From contig JAQTSL010000251.1 of assembly GCA_028711355.1 (NCBI GenBank), positions 1 through 5,538 on the forward strand: 5,538 bases of DNA, read 5' to 3'. Below are positions 5,188 through 5,538 of the stretch, piece after piece. Position numbers and translations under genes: made by a program. How positions within the stretch are numbered: the stretch's first letter is position 1; the number at the start of each line of letters is the position of its first letter. The DNA is from Rhodoferax sp. (GTDB lineage Bacteria > Pseudomonadota > Gammaproteobacteria > Burkholderiales > Burkholderiaceae_C). Under the pieces are notes generated by a model that searched no databases, was not told the DNA's origin, and saw nothing but the letters and a program-made list of their open reading frames with translations.

Positions 5188-5538
5188 TCATGCTGCGCGG
5201 TGACATTCTGCGGCCATGGCTGTTAGCGCGTCGTCCAGCAGAACGTCGCATACCTGGTAGTCTGGGAAAGCTTGCTGTGCAACGGCACGAAATTGGTGTG
5301 CATCAAAACTGCCACCATGCGGCGAAAACGGATTGAGCGTGAGGCCGATGATGCGCATCCCGCGGCAGGCCAGAACGCGGCCACCGAGCTTGGCGAATGC
5401 TGCCAGGTCGGCGGCTTCAACAAACAGGCGGGTGCCGTCGTTGACCACCAGCGTCAGGCCGGGGTTGCTGGTGGCCAGCGTGCTCAGGGCGTGCCACAAA
5501 GAGCGCCCCACGGCACCGCTGACTGCTATGGTTTGTAT
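5188..5538 (-). CDS. kamB: C-terminal part of probable aminomutase reactivase subunit KamB
   Basis: The frame is open from the right window edge to TGA 5190-5188, giving 116 residues of a C-terminus (IQTIAVSGAVGRSLWHAL... to AAECHRAA). A GTG at 5511 is in frame, but coding continues upstream of it, so the start lies outside the window. Recognisable stretches are LTLVVNDGTRLFV, GGRVLACRG, and IGLTLNPFSPHGGSFD followed by FPDYQVCDVLL. The NDGTRLFV and LTLNPFSP pattern and the place upstream of kamDE suggest KamB, which with KamC is thought to reactivate lysine 5,6-aminomutase by exchanging damaged cobalamin. This naming comes from memory of the family and from context, with no catalytic residue to confirm it. 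No membrane segment or signal peptide is visible. A diverged copy of its last ~20 codons lies downstream at 4991-5050. Confidence 0.55.
   Translation of the reverse strand: MQTIAVSGAVGRSLWHALSTLATSNPGLTLVVNDGTRLFVEAADLAAFAKLGGRVLACRGMRIIGLTLNPFSPHGGSFDAHQFRAVAQQAFPDYQVCDVLLDDALTAMAAECHRAA

Noticed and set aside
4820..5251. 143-codon minus-strand frame through the kamB-kamDE gap
   Set aside because: It is built of translated repeats (LGSDPNW-type strings) and the kamB tail remnant, and overlaps both real genes; only the 4991-5050 homology is meaningful.

Overview
The window looks like a piece of a GC-rich betaproteobacterial chromosome, probably Burkholderiales (Comamonadaceae-like). This rests on GC-rich codon use and the style of the palindromic repeats, and is an inference rather than a proven placement. 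Its core is a minus-strand gene cluster for anaerobic-type lysine breakdown by the beta-lysine (3,5-diaminohexanoate) route.

Read on the minus strand from right to left: the 3' end of a probable kamB (aminomutase reactivase subunit, 5188-5538, cut by the window edge); a 355-nt repeat-rich gap; a single long frame (2427-4832) joining both subunits of the B12/PLP enzyme lysine 5,6-aminomutase (KamD plus KamE); a 417-nt gap filled with palindromes; kal (1596-2009, 3-aminobutyryl-CoA ammonia-lyase); and, 12 nt later, kce (771-1583, 3-keto-5-aminohexanoate cleavage enzyme). A plus-strand arginase (1-740, missing its N-terminus) converges on kce with 30 nt between the stop codons.

The pathway is as follows. 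KamDE moves the terminal amino group of beta-lysine to make 3,5-diaminohexanoate. A dehydrogenase (Kdd, not in the window) oxidises it to 5-amino-3-oxohexanoate. Kce condenses and cleaves this with acetyl-CoA to give 3-aminobutyryl-CoA and acetoacetate. Kal removes ammonia to give crotonyl-CoA. kamA, kamC and kdd would be expected beyond the right edge or elsewhere.

The unusual part is the repeats. Five palindromic elements of at least three families lie in and between the genes of this one operon. One is a composite: a 26-bp inverted repeat pair enclosing a 71-bp two-hairpin element. It sits inside the kamDE frame at the boundary where KamD normally ends and KamE begins. It is translated without a stop as a 48-residue linker, so repeat DNA appears to join, or at least to have enlarged the joint between, the two subunits. 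The gap between kamB and kamDE also holds a diverged second copy of the kamB 3' tail between two palindromes.
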